Positions 17,460 through 25,776 of a DNA stretch of 40,505 nt are shown piece after piece. Source of the stretch: Bacillota bacterium (GTDB taxonomy: Bacteria > Bacillota > Sulfobacillia > JAIMAT01); NCBI GenBank assembly GCA_023511835.1, contig JAIMAT010000012.1, positions 1 through 40,505 on the forward strand, in the 5' to 3' direction. The position numbers and the translations under genes are program-made. The notes beneath the pieces were generated by a model, which had not been told where the DNA came from, did no database searches, and saw nothing but the letters and a program-made list of their open reading frames with translations. Every line of letters begins with the position of its first letter. Positions within the stretch are counted from its first letter, which is position 1.

Positions 17460-17888
17460 ATGGAGAGGCCGGCCCTGGACCACATCGGGGTGGCGGTGAA
17501 CGACCTGGAGGCGGCACTGGGTGCCTGGGCCGCGCTGGGCTTGGCGCCGGCCCGCGTGGAGGAGGTGGCGGGCGAGCGCGTCCGCGTGGCGCTCCTACCC
17601 TTCGCCGGCGGCGGGCGTGTGGAGCTGTTGGAACCGTTGGAGGGGGAGGGGACGGTGGCCCGCTTCCTCGCCCGGCGCGGCCCCGGCCTCCACCACCTGG
17701 CGCTGGCCGTGGCGGACATCCGCCGGGCGCTCCGCGAGGCGGAGGCGGCCGGCCTGGAGCCCGTCGACCGCGAGCCGCGGCGGGGGGCCGAGGGCCAGTG
17801 GGTGGCCTTTCTCAGGCCGGCGGGCCTCGGCGGGGTGTTGGTGGAGCTGACCCAGAAGGAGACGGAGCCGGAGGAGGAGGAGGCTTGA
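17460..17888 (+). CDS. mce: Methylmalonyl-CoA epimerase
   Basis: 142 aa VOC-fold enzyme that interconverts (2S)- and (2R)-methylmalonyl-CoA, linking the carboxyltransferase product to the mutase. Two beta-alpha-beta-beta-beta modules are seen; likely metal ligands are H8 (LDHIGVAV), E55 (GRVELLEP), H79 (GLHHLALAV) and E129 (GVLVELTQ). Start ATG 17460 has GGGAGGAGGAG upstream. Its last 4 bases (TTGA) form the start of the next gene, whose TTG overlaps this TGA. The C-terminus ends in a Glu run that doubles as the ribosome site of that gene. Confidence 0.93.
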   Translation: MERPALDHIGVAVNDLEAALGAWAALGLAPARVEEVAGERVRVALLPFAGGGRVELLEPLEGEGTVARFLARRGPGLHHLALAVADIRRALREAEAAGLEPVDREPRRGAEGQWVAFLRPAGLGGVLVELTQKETEPEEEEA

Positions 17889-19429
17889 GCGAGAGAGAGG
17901 CGGAGCTGCTCCGCCGCCGGCAGGAGGCGCTGGCCGGCGGCGGCCCCGAGCGCGTCGCGCAGCAGCACGCGCGCGGCAAGCTGACCGCGCGCGAGCGGCT
18001 GGAGCTGCTCTTCGACCCGGGCACCTTCCAGGAGACGGGGCAGCTGGCCTCGCACCGGGGCGACGTGGCCGGCCTGGAGGGGCGGAGCGCGCCCGGAGAC
18101 GGGGTGGTGACCGGCTGGGGCCGGGTGGAGGGACGTCCGCTCTTCGCCTTCGCCCAGGACTTCACCCAGATCGGCGGCACGCTGGGCGAGGTCCACGCCC
18201 AGAAGATCCAGAAGCTCCAGGAGATGGCGCTCGGCGCCGGGGCGCCGCTGGTCGGCCTGCAGGACTCGGGAGGGGCGCGCATCCAGGAAGGCGTGGCGGC
18301 GCTGGACGGCTACGCCGGCATCTTCCGGCGCAACACCCTGGCCTCGGGCGTCATTCCCCAGATCTCCGTCATCCTCGGTCCCTGCGCCGGCGGTGCCGTC
18401 TACAGCCCGGCGCTGACGGACATCGTGGTCATGGTCGAGGGGACCAGCCAGATGTTCATCACCGGTCCCGACGTCATCCGGGCGGTGACCGGCGAGGAGA
18501 TCACCTTCGAGGAGCTGGGCGGCGCGCGCGCCCACTTCAGCCGGAGCGGCGTCGCCCACCTGGTGGCCCCCGACGATCGCGCCGCGCTGGCCCTGGTCCG
18601 CCGCCTGCTCGGCTACTTCCCCTCCAACAACCTGGACGACCCGCCCCGGGCGGAGCCGCGCGAGCCCGAGCCGGAGGCGGAGGCGGCCCTGGCCTCGGTG
18701 ATCCCCGAGGATCCCAACCGGCCCTACGACGTCCGCCGCGTCATCGACGGGCTGGTCGACGCAGGCAGCTGGTTCGAGCTGCAGGCGGGTTTCGCCCAGA
18801 ACGCGGTGACCGGCCTCGCGCGGCTGGGCGGCCGCGTCGTGGGCGTCATCGCAAACCAGCCGCGGACGCTGGCCGGCACCCTGGACATCGACGCCTCGGA
18901 CAAGATCGCCCGTTTCGTCAGGCTCTGCGACGCCTTCAACATCCCCCTGGTGACGCTGGTGGACACGCCCGGCTACCTCCCCGGGCGGGCGCAGGAGCAC
19001 GGCGGCATCATCCGCCACGGCGCCAAGGTTCTCTACGCCTATGCCGAGGCGACGGTGCCCAAGCTGAGCGTGGTCCTGCGCAAGGCCTACGGCGGCGCCT
19101 ACATCGCCATGTGCTGTCGCGGGCTGGGGGCGGACGCGGCCTGGGCCTGGCCGGGCGCCGAGATCGCCGTCATGGGCCCCGAGGGGGCGGCCAACATCAT
19201 CTACCGCCGCGAGATCGAGGCGGCCGAGGATCCGGCCGCAGAGCGGCAGCGGCGCGTCGCCGACTACCGCGAGCGGCTGGCCAACCCCTTCCTGGCGGCC
19301 GAGCGCGGCTTCGTCGACGACGTCATCCTCCCGGGCGAGACGCGCCGCCGGCTGATCGGCGCGCTGGAGGCGCTGGAGGCCAAGCGCGAGGAGCGCCCGG
19401 CGAGGAAGCACGGGAACGTGCCGCTCTGA
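17885..19429 (+). CDS. Acyl-CoA carboxylase carboxyltransferase subunit (propionyl-CoA carboxylase beta / methylmalonyl-CoA decarboxylase alpha)
   Basis: 514 aa, full length for the biotin-dependent carboxyltransferase family. Carboxybiotin transfer between propionyl-CoA and methylmalonyl-CoA is the likely reaction given the mutase and epimerase before it. The N-half has HARGKLTARERLELLFDPG and ARIQEGVAALDGYAGIF; the oxyanion and CoA region is GPCAGGAVYSPALTD. The C-half has NAVTGLARLGGR, DTPGYLPGRAQEHGGII, and LRKAYGGAYIAMC, then GPEGAANIIYRREI. Start is TTG 17885, with GGAGGAGGAGG upstream; TTGA overlaps the epimerase stop. No biotin carboxylase gene lies nearby, so whether it acts as carboxylase or sodium-pump decarboxylase is open. 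Confidence 0.92.
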   Translation: MSEREAELLRRRQEALAGGGPERVAQQHARGKLTARERLELLFDPGTFQETGQLASHRGDVAGLEGRSAPGDGVVTGWGRVEGRPLFAFAQDFTQIGGTLGEVHAQKIQKLQEMALGAGAPLVGLQDSGGARIQEGVAALDGYAGIFRRNTLASGVIPQISVILGPCAGGAVYSPALTDIVVMVEGTSQMFITGPDVIRAVTGEEITFEELGGARAHFSRSGVAHLVAPDDRAALALVRRLLGYFPSNNLDDPPRAEPREPEPEAEAALASVIPEDPNRPYDVRRVIDGLVDAGSWFELQAGFAQNAVTGLARLGGRVVGVIANQPRTLAGTLDIDASDKIARFVRLCDAFNIPLVTLVDTPGYLPGRAQEHGGIIRHGAKVLYAYAEATVPKLSVVLRKAYGGAYIAMCCRGLGADAAWAWPGAEIAVMGPEGAANIIYRREIEAAEDPAAERQRRVADYRERLANPFLAAERGFVDDVILPGETRRRLIGALEALEAKREERPARKHGNVPL

Positions 19430-19459
19430 ACGGCCGGCGTGAGGGAGGGCGAGGGCGGG

Positions 19460-19714
19460 ATGGAGAAGGGCGCGGACGCGCGCGTCGGGGGAGAGACGGT
19501 GCCCTCCGGTCCGCTCCTGGCCGCCCTGCTGGCGGCGCTGGCGGCGGCGGAAGCGGAAGAGAAAGAACGGCTCGCGGCGGCGCCCGCCGCCGCGACGGCG
19601 GGCGGCGCTCCCGTGGCGGAGGCGCCCCCGGCCGCCTGGCGGCTGGCCGCGCGGCTGGCCGCCACGCGGGCAGGCGAGCGATGGATGCTGATGCGGGGAG
19701 GTCGCGGGCGTTGA
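19460..19714 (+). CDS. Small protein of the carboxylase operon (possible delta/gamma-like accessory subunit)
   Basis: 84 aa, Ala/Glu-rich. One helix (about 18-45: LLAALLAALAAAEAEEKERL) is followed by a spacer and the tail AAWRLAARLAATRAGERW. Small proteins between the carboxyltransferase and the biotin carrier in related operons end in a W-x-x-A-G-R-like motif; the tail here resembles that, but this is inference. There is no membrane segment like that of OadG. Start ATG 19460 follows GAGGGAGGGCGAGG; a GTG at 19439 is in frame further up. Its stop TGA overlaps the TTG of the next gene, which argues for a real, translated gene. Confidence 0.6.
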   Translation: MEKGADARVGGETVPSGPLLAALLAALAAAEAEEKERLAAAPAAATAGGAPVAEAPPAAWRLAARLAATRAGERWMLMRGGRGR

Positions 19715-20127
19715 TCCGACGCTATCGGGTGCGCGTGGACGGTCAGGAGTTCGAGGTGGAGGTGGAGAGCCTCGACGCGGCGACGGAGGCCGCGGGCCGG
19801 CCGGCGCCGGCCGCGGCCGCACCCCCGGAGCCCGCGCCCGCGGTGGCCGCCACCCCGACGCCCGGCCCGGAGGCGGCCGCGCCGGCGGCGCGGGAGGCGG
19901 GCGCGGGCGGCGAAGAGGTGCTGGCGCCGCTCCCCGGCGTCGTCCTGGAGGTGCGGGCCGCGAGCGGCCAGCGGGTGCGGGAGGGCGACGTCCTCTGCGT
20001 GCTCGAGGCGATGAAGATGGAGAACGAGATCACGGCGCCGGTCAGCGGCGTGGTCGCCCGCGTCGCGGCCCGGGCCGGCGAGGCGGTGAACACCGGCGAC
20101 CTCCTCTTCGTCCTGGCTGCCGATTGA
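19711..20127 (+). CDS. Biotin carboxyl carrier protein of acyl-CoA carboxylase
   Basis: 138 aa. A short N-terminal beta region (YRVRVDGQEFEVEVE) is followed by an Ala/Pro-rich flexible linker (about 25-66) and a C-terminal biotinyl domain. K102 in EAMKMEN is the biotinylation site; GDVLCVLEAMKMENEITAP and the ending GEAVNTGDLLFVL are classic. Start TTG 19711 has GGGGAGG nine bases upstream and overlaps the previous TGA as TTGA; ATG 19681 is in frame but has no good ribosome site. It carries carboxybiotin for the carboxyltransferase upstream. Confidence 0.93.
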   Translation: MIRRYRVRVDGQEFEVEVESLDAATEAAGRPAPAAAAPPEPAPAVAATPTPGPEAAAPAAREAGAGGEEVLAPLPGVVLEVRAASGQRVREGDVLCVLEAMKMENEITAPVSGVVARVAARAGEAVNTGDLLFVLAAD

Positions 20128-20725
20128 AGAGGAGAAGAAGCGCCTGCGCAGGGAGCTCCTGGCCTGGCGGCGAGGGTTGGCGGCGGAGGAGCGGCGGGCC
20201 TGGGACCGGGCGCTCAACCGCCGCCTCCTCGCTTGGCCGCCCTTCCGTCGCGCCGCCCTGGTGATGGGTTACGTCGCCTGGCGGGGCGAGCCGGATCTCG
20301 CGCCGGCGCTCCGCTGGCGGCGGTGCCGGGGCGGCGCGGTGGCGCTGCCGGCCACCGACCCGGCGACGGGCAGGATCCTGGCCCGCCGCTGGCTCCCGGG
20401 CATGGCGCTCCGCCCGGGGCCCCTGGGCATACCCGAACCGCCGCCGGAGGCGCCGGCCGTGGCGCCCGGCGAGGTCGACCTGCTCCTCCTCCCGGGCGTG
20501 GCCTTCGACCGGGAAGGCTACCGCCTGGGGTACGGGGGCGGCTACTTCGACCGCTGGCTGGCAGAGCCCGGGCTGCGGGCGGAGAGCGTCGGCGTCGCCT
20601 ACGCGGGGAGCCTCGTGGAACGGCTGCCGCGCGCCCCGTGGGACCGGGCGGCGGGCTGGCTTCTCACCGAGGCAGCGGGGCCGGAGCCATGCGGGCCACC
20701 CGGCCGTGCTCCAGGGCGAAGATGA
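20123..20725 (+). CDS. 5-formyltetrahydrofolate cyclo-ligase
   Basis: ATP-dependent enzyme converting 5-formyl-THF to 5,10-methenyl-THF; about 200 aa from 20123. The Mg-ATP motif appears as [12 protein letters not shown] and the middle carries [19 protein letters not shown]. The conserved N-terminal pattern ([16 protein letters not shown] followed by [12 protein letters not shown]) lies before the first standard start, TTG 20177, so translation must begin earlier. Between the upstream in-frame stop (20087) and that point the only candidates are CTG 20117 and ATT 20123; ATT overlaps the biotin-carrier stop as ATTGA. The start is thus unusual or hides a one-base change. The 3' end overlaps the convergent mgsA by 62 bases. 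Confidence 0.85.
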   Translation: MEEEKKRLRRELLAWRRGLAAEERRAWDRALNRRLLAWPPFRRAALVMGYVAWRGEPDLAPALRWRRCRGGAVALPATDPATGRILARRWLPGMALRPGPLGIPEPPPEAPAVAPGEVDLLLLPGVAFDREGYRLGYGGGYFDRWLAEPGLRAESVGVAYAGSLVERLPRAPWDRAAGWLLTEAAGPEPCGPPGRAPGRR

Positions 20726-21068
20726 GCGCCTCCGCCGTCGCCCGGTTGGTCGCGACGGGCACGCCCTGCACGTCGCAGAGCCGGAGCAGCGCGGAGACGT
20801 CCGGCTCGTGCGGGTGGGCGGTCAGGGGGTCGCGGAAGAAGAAGAGGGCGTCGATGCGCCCCTGGGCGATCTCGCTCCCCACCTGCTGGTCGCCGCCCAG
20901 CGGCCCGGAGAGGAGCCGCTCCACCGCCAGCCCGGTCGCCTCGGCCACCACCCGGCCGGTGGTGCCGGTGGCCACCAGCTGGTGGGCCGCCAGCACCCCG
21001 CGATGACGCAGGGCGAAGTCCACCATCTCCGGCTTCCGCCGGTCGTGCGCCACCAGCGCGATGCGCAA
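20664..21068 (-). CDS. mgsA: Methylglyoxal synthase
   Basis: Converts dihydroxyacetone phosphate to methylglyoxal and phosphate, a glycolytic bypass. 134 aa, standard size. Family motifs are [16 protein letters not shown] (H8), [26 protein letters not shown] with catalytic D60, [15 protein letters not shown], and [20 protein letters not shown]. Start TTG at 21068, with GGGGAGGCGGGG upstream, gives MRIALVAHD; in-frame codons further up give a low-complexity extension. It lies downstream of the tRNA-Ala gene on the same strand, 148 bases apart with no clear terminator, so read-through from the tRNA promoter is possible. Confidence 0.94.
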   Translation of the reverse strand: MRIALVAHDRRKPEMVDFALRHRGVLAAHQLVATGTTGRVVAEATGLAVERLLSGPLGGDQQVGSEIAQGRIDALFFFRDPLTAHPHEPDVSALLRLCDVQGVPVATNRATAEALIFALEHGRVARMAPAPLPR

Positions 21069-21216
21069 GAGCCCCGCCTCCCCGCCGTCAGGCCGGCGAG
21101 CCGGCTGTTCTCCGGCCTGCCGGTCCTGCGACGAAGGGCGGTCGCCCTGCCCCTCGGCGACCACCCCCCGTCTCCCTCCGTGCTTCCAGGACTTCGTCTC
21201 GGAAACTTTGAAAAGC

Positions 21217-21292
21217 TGGTGGACGTGGCGGGATTCGAACCCGCTGCCTCTAGCTTGCGATGCTAGCGCTCTCCCAATTGAGCTACACGCCC
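21217..21292 (-). tRNA. tRNA-Ala (anticodon CGC)
   Basis: 76 bases with the CCA end encoded (21219-21217). The acceptor stem GGGCGTG pairs with CACGTCC and contains G3:U70, the identity element of tRNA-Ala. The D arm GTAGCTCAATTGGGAGAGC, a 5-bp anticodon stem CTAGC/GCTAG around loop ATCGCAA, and the T arm with GGTTCGAATCC are all canonical. The anticodon CGC (plus-strand 21257-21259) reads GCG, a common codon in this GC-rich genome. Confidence 0.96.
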
Positions 21293-21306
21293 TCGCGGCG
21301 CCCCCC

Positions 21307-21336
21307 AGTATAGCCGGGGCGCGCGCGGACGGTCAA
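21307..21336 (-). promoter_or_regulatory. Sigma-A promoter of tRNA-Ala
   Basis: On the minus strand TTGACC (21336-21331) is followed after 18 bases by TATACT (21312-21307), placing the transcription start near 21300, just ahead of the tRNA 5' end at 21292. The match to the housekeeping consensus is the best in the window. Confidence 0.75.
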
Positions 21337-21366
21337 GCGCGGCACGGCGGGACGCGCTTCGCCGCG

Positions 21367-21403
21367 CGCCGACGGCGGGCTCCGTCGGCGGCGGGAAGCC
21401 GCC
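21367..21403. repeat. Overlapping GC hairpins upstream of mraZ
   Basis: CGCCGACGG (21367-21375) and CCGTCGGCG (21382-21390) form a 9-bp stem with a 6-base loop. GGCGGC (21387-21392) and GCCGCC (21398-21403) form a competing stem. They lie between the tRNA promoter and the mraZ operator. The rest of 21404-21490 is GC-rich DNA in which I see nothing else. Function unknown. Confidence 0.4.
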
Positions 21404-21492
21404 GGCGGGCGGCTGCGACCGCCGTCGCCGCGGCGCGCCGCCGCGCGAGCGCGGTCGACGGGCGCCGGCCGTCGGGGCCAGGGGCTCAACGG

Positions 21493-21559
21493 TGGGGCAG
21501 GAGATCCGATCCGTGGGCCGAAGAGGGCGGAGAGTGGAGCAGAGTGGAGCTAAGTGGGA
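21493..21559 (+). promoter_or_regulatory. Putative MraZ operator (phased TGG repeats)
   Basis: TGGAG at 21535, TGGAG at 21545 and TGGGA at 21555 are exact 10-base repeats (five bases plus five-base spacers). TGGGC at 21514 and TGGGG at 21493 lie 21 bases apart and 21 before the first. MraZ of E. coli binds three TGGGN repeats with 5-base spacers upstream of its own gene, so this is a likely autoregulatory site. It is 30 bases before the chosen mraZ start. Confidence 0.65.
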
Positions 21560-21589
21560 AGCCTGCCTGGGAACGGCGGCGAGAGCGGC

Positions 21590-22072
21590 GTGCTGATCGG
21601 GGAGTACCGCCACAGCCTGGACGCCAAGGGCAGGATGACCGTCCCGGCCCGCTTCCGCGAAGAGCTGGGCAGCCGCGTCGTCCTCACCCGCGGTCTGGAC
21701 CGCTGCCTCTTCGTCTACCCTGTCCCGGCGTGGGAGCAGTTGCGGGCCGGGCTGGCTCGGCTCCCCTTCACCCAGGCCGACGTCCGCGCCTTCGCCCGGC
21801 TCTTCTTCGCCGGCGCCGTGGAGGGCGAGGTCGACCGCCAGGGGCGCCTCCTCATCCCCTCCGCCCTGCGCGAGTACGCGGGGATCGAGCGGGAGATCGC
21901 CATCCTGGGTCTCTCCGAAAGGGTCGAGATCTGGTCTGCGGCCGCGTGGGAGGCGTATGCGGCCGGGACGGGCCCCGCCTACGAGGCGGTGGCCGAGCGG
22001 CTTTTCGCGCCCGGGGCGACGGCCCCGGAGAAGACGGCTCCCGGCGAGGCGGGGACGGGTGCGCGGGGGTGA
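21590..22072 (+). CDS. mraZ: Transcriptional regulator MraZ
   Basis: About 160 aa with two SpoVT/AbrB-like MraZ domains: MLIGEYRHSLDAKGRMTVPA at the N-terminus and GEVDRQGRLLIPSALREYAG in the second. MraZ binds its own promoter and represses the division/wall cluster. The C-terminal 35 residues are a Pro/Ala/Glu-rich tail. The start GTG 21590 gives the family N-terminus; GTG 21554 is in frame with a GGAG ribosome site but lies inside an operator repeat and would add 12 residues that family members lack. It heads the dcw cluster; rsmH follows after 6 bases. Confidence 0.92.
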   Translation: MLIGEYRHSLDAKGRMTVPARFREELGSRVVLTRGLDRCLFVYPVPAWEQLRAGLARLPFTQADVRAFARLFFAGAVEGEVDRQGRLLIPSALREYAGIEREIAILGLSERVEIWSAAAWEAYAAGTGPAYEAVAERLFAPGATAPEKTAPGEAGTGARG

Positions 22073-22078
22073 GCGACG

Positions 22079-23011
<933 letters not shown>

Positions 23012-23013
23012 CG

Positions 23014-23535
23014 ATGCAGGGTAGCCGGGCCGGAAGCGGGCGGGCGGGGCGGACGCTGGAGCGGCCCGCGCCGCCGCCACGACCGGAGAAGCGCCGGCGT
23101 CCGGAGGCGCGTCCCGGGCCCGGCGGTACGCGCCGCTTCCTGGCGGCGACGGGCCTGGTCTGGCTCATGGCGGTGGCCGCCGTGGCGATCCACGTGCAGA
23201 TCACCGGTGCCGGCTACCGGCTGGACCAGGAAGCCGGCCGCCTGGCCCAGCTGCGCCAGGAGGAGACCCTCCTGGCAGCGCGCGTGGAGAGCCTGGCGGC
23301 GCCGCAGCGGATCCTGGGCCTGGCGGAGTCGCAGCTGGGCATGGTGGCGCCCCCGGGGAGGCCGCTGCCGCTCCGTCCGGGCGAGCCCGCGGGCCCGCCG
23401 CCGGCCGCCGGCGGGCGGCAGGAGGTGGTGCGGCTCCCGCCGCCGCCCGAGCCGTCGCCCGCCCGTGCGGCCGCTCAGGCGTGGTGGGAGAACGCGCTCC
23501 GCTTCGCGCGGACGCTCTGGCGGCTGGGGCGGTGA
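23014..23535 (+). CDS. ftsL: Cell division protein FtsL-like
   Basis: 173 aa bitopic membrane protein in the standard ftsL position between rsmH and the transpeptidase gene. A Pro/Arg-rich cytoplasmic tail (1-41) leads to one membrane helix (about 42-64), then a leucine-zipper-like coiled coil (about 69-95: LDQEAGRLAQLRQEETLLAARVESL is the region) and AAPQRILGLAESQLGMVAPP, the usual FtsL end motif region. The remainder (from about 113) is Pro-rich with a short Trp-containing helix at the end, longer than usual. FtsL recruits FtsQ/DivIB and FtsB/DivIC to the septum. Start ATG 23014 has GGGGAG upstream. FtsL diverges quickly; position and architecture carry the call. Confidence 0.8.
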   Translation: MQGSRAGSGRAGRTLERPAPPPRPEKRRRPEARPGPGGTRRFLAATGLVWLMAVAAVAIHVQITGAGYRLDQEAGRLAQLRQEETLLAARVESLAAPQRILGLAESQLGMVAPPGRPLPLRPGEPAGPPPAAGGRQEVVRLPPPPEPSPARAAAQAWWENALRFARTLWRLGR

Positions 23536-23595
23536 GACGGGGGGGCGGCCGGGCGCCTCCTGGACGCGGCGGGCGTCCCCGGCCAGAGGCGGCAG

Positions 23596-25743
23596 GTGAG
23601 GGGGAGGACGGTGGGGCCCGAAGGAAGGCGCCGGCTGAGCGCGATCCTCTTCGCCGCGCTGACGGCCCTGTTGCTGCTGGCCGTCCGGGTCGGCTACCTG
23701 CAGCTCGTGCGCGGTCCCCAGCTGGCCAGGCAGGCGCAGGAGATCCGCACCCACGACCTGCCCGTGGCGCCCAGGCGAGGTTCGATCGTCGACTCGCACG
23801 GCGAGCCGCTGGCGGTGGACATCACCAGCCAGACGGTGGTAGCCAACCCGGCGGAGATCCGCGACCCCGCCGGCGAGGCGCGCCGGCTGGCGCCCGTCCT
23901 GGGGCTGCCGGAATCGGTGGTGCAGCAGCTCCTCTCGACCCGGACGGAATACCAGTACGTTAAGCGGAAAGTGGACGCCAAGACCGCCCAGGCGGTGCGG
24001 GAGCTCAACCTGCCTGGCATCTACCTGACGCAGGAGAGCCAGCGCTACTACCCGGACGGCACGCTGGCGGCCAACGTGCTGGGCTTCACCGGCATCGACA
24101 ACCAGGGGCTGGACGGCGTCGAGGCCGTCTACAACAAGGATCTCGAGGGGAAGCCAGGCGCCATCCGCCTCCAGTTCGACGCCCGCTCGCAGCCGCTTCC
24201 CCAGGCGGGCGCCCGCTACCAGCCGCCGGTGGACGGCCTCAGCCTGGAGCTGACCATCGATCGGACCATCCAGGCCATCGTCGAACAGGAGATCGAGCGC
24301 GTCTTCCAGCGCCTCCACCCGCTGGGAGCCTGGGCGCTGGTGATGGACCCCAACGACGGCTCCATCCTGGCCATGGCGCAGCGGCCCACCTTCGACCCCA
24401 ACCACTGGCAGTCGCTCACCAACCAGCAGTTGCAGCAGCTGAGCCGCGACCTGCTCATCGACAATACCTACCCGCCCGGCTCGGTCTTCAAGCCCGTCAC
24501 CGCCGCCATCGCCATCCAGAACGGCAAGGTGACGCCCCAGACGCCCTTCTACGACCCGGGCAGCTTCCGCCTCCTGGGGCAGACCATCTCCAACTGGAAC
24601 GGCGCCGGCCGGGGGGCGACCAACTTCGCCGAGGGCTTTCAGGACTCGGCCAACGTGGTCTTCGCCCAGACGGGGCTGAAGATCGGCAAGCCGCTCTTCT
24701 ACCAGTACCTGCAGAAGTTCGGCTTCACCCGGACCACCGGCGTCGACCTGCCCGGCGAGGCGGTCAGCATCCTGCCCCCCGAGTCGCGCGCCACCGACCT
24801 GGACCTGGCGCTGATGGCCTTCGGCCAGACGCTGACGGTGACGCCCATCGCCATGGCGCGGGCCATCGCCGCCATCGCCAACGGCGGCCACCTGGTGACG
24901 CCGCACGTGGCCAAGGCGCTGCTCTCGCCCTCGGGTCGCGTGGTCAAGCGCTTCGACTGGAAGCCCGCCGGCCAGGTCATCTCCGCGCAGACGGCGGCCA
25001 CGGTGCGGGCGCTCATGGAGCGCGTGGTGCAGGCCGGAACCGGCGTGGAGGCGCAGATCCCCGGCTACCGCATCGGCGGCAAGACGGGCACTTCGCAGAA
25101 AGTGATCGGCGGTCGCGTGGTGCCGGGCAAGAATATCGCCTCGTTCATCGGCCTGGTGCCCATTGATCGCCCCCGCCTTTTGATCTACGTAATGGTGGAT
25201 GAGCCGCAGGGGGTCCCGTACGGCGGCCAGGTCGCGGCCCCGGTCTTCCACGACATCGCCGTCCGGGTGCTCAACTACCTGCAGATCCCGCCCGACACCA
25301 GCCCGCAGAACGGCGTCGCGCCGGGCGGGACCGAGCAGGAGACGGTGGTGCCCAACCTCGTCAACCTGGATCGCAAGACGGCCGAGGGGATCGCGCAGGA
25401 GAGCGGGGTCGCGCTGCGCTTCCTCGGTACGGGACCGCTGGTGCTGCGCCAGCTGCCCGCCAAGGGTGCCGTGGTGACGCGCGGCAGCACCGTCTTCGCC
25501 TACACCGACCCGGCTCCGGGCAGCCCCGCGGCCGCCGGGAAGGTGACGGTGCCCGACCTGCAAGGGCGCCTGCTGGGGGACGCCGCCGACCTGCTGGCCG
25601 CGGTGGGGCTGCGCATGGAGGCCCAGGGCGACGGCGTGGTCACGGACCAGCAGCCAGCGCCCGGCAGCCTGGTCGACCCGGGCACGGTGGTGCGGCTCCG
25701 GCTGACCCAGCCGCAGGAGCCCGGGGCGACGGGCCCGCCTTGA
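23596..25743 (+). CDS. Class B penicillin-binding protein, SpoVD/PBP2B type, with two PASTA domains
   Basis: 715 aa transpeptidase for septal or spore cortex wall. A membrane anchor (about 13-34) and a dimerisation region (PRRGSIVDSHGEPLA near 59-73) precede the transpeptidase domain with S296-V-F-K299, S351-A-N and K496-T-G. C-terminal PASTA repeats follow at about 588-650 (VVPNLVNLDRKTAEGIA) and 657-712 (VTVPDLQGRLLGDAADLLA). Bacillus SpoVD has one PASTA domain and PBP2B two, so the arrangement does not decide between spore and division function; the cluster has only one such gene. GTG 23596 is chosen; GTG 23611 has a closer GGGGGAGG. Confidence 0.93.
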   Translation: MRGRTVGPEGRRRLSAILFAALTALLLLAVRVGYLQLVRGPQLARQAQEIRTHDLPVAPRRGSIVDSHGEPLAVDITSQTVVANPAEIRDPAGEARRLAPVLGLPESVVQQLLSTRTEYQYVKRKVDAKTAQAVRELNLPGIYLTQESQRYYPDGTLAANVLGFTGIDNQGLDGVEAVYNKDLEGKPGAIRLQFDARSQPLPQAGARYQPPVDGLSLELTIDRTIQAIVEQEIERVFQRLHPLGAWALVMDPNDGSILAMAQRPTFDPNHWQSLTNQQLQQLSRDLLIDNTYPPGSVFKPVTAAIAIQNGKVTPQTPFYDPGSFRLLGQTISNWNGAGRGATNFAEGFQDSANVVFAQTGLKIGKPLFYQYLQKFGFTRTTGVDLPGEAVSILPPESRATDLDLALMAFGQTLTVTPIAMARAIAAIANGGHLVTPHVAKALLSPSGRVVKRFDWKPAGQVISAQTAATVRALMERVVQAGTGVEAQIPGYRIGGKTGTSQKVIGGRVVPGKNIASFIGLVPIDRPRLLIYVMVDEPQGVPYGGQVAAPVFHDIAVRVLNYLQIPPDTSPQNGVAPGGTEQETVVPNLVNLDRKTAEGIAQESGVALRFLGTGPLVLRQLPAKGAVVTRGSTVFAYTDPAPGSPAAAGKVTVPDLQGRLLGDAADLLAAVGLRMEAQGDGVVTDQQPAPGSLVDPGTVVRLRLTQPQEPGATGPP

Positions 25744-25776
25744 TGTCTTTCATCCCGCGATCTTGGGGGGAACGTC

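Noticed and set aside
21554-21589. GTG 21554 as the mraZ start
   Set aside because: It adds 12 residues not found in MraZ and lies within the third operator repeat; GTG 21590 gives the conserved N-terminus.
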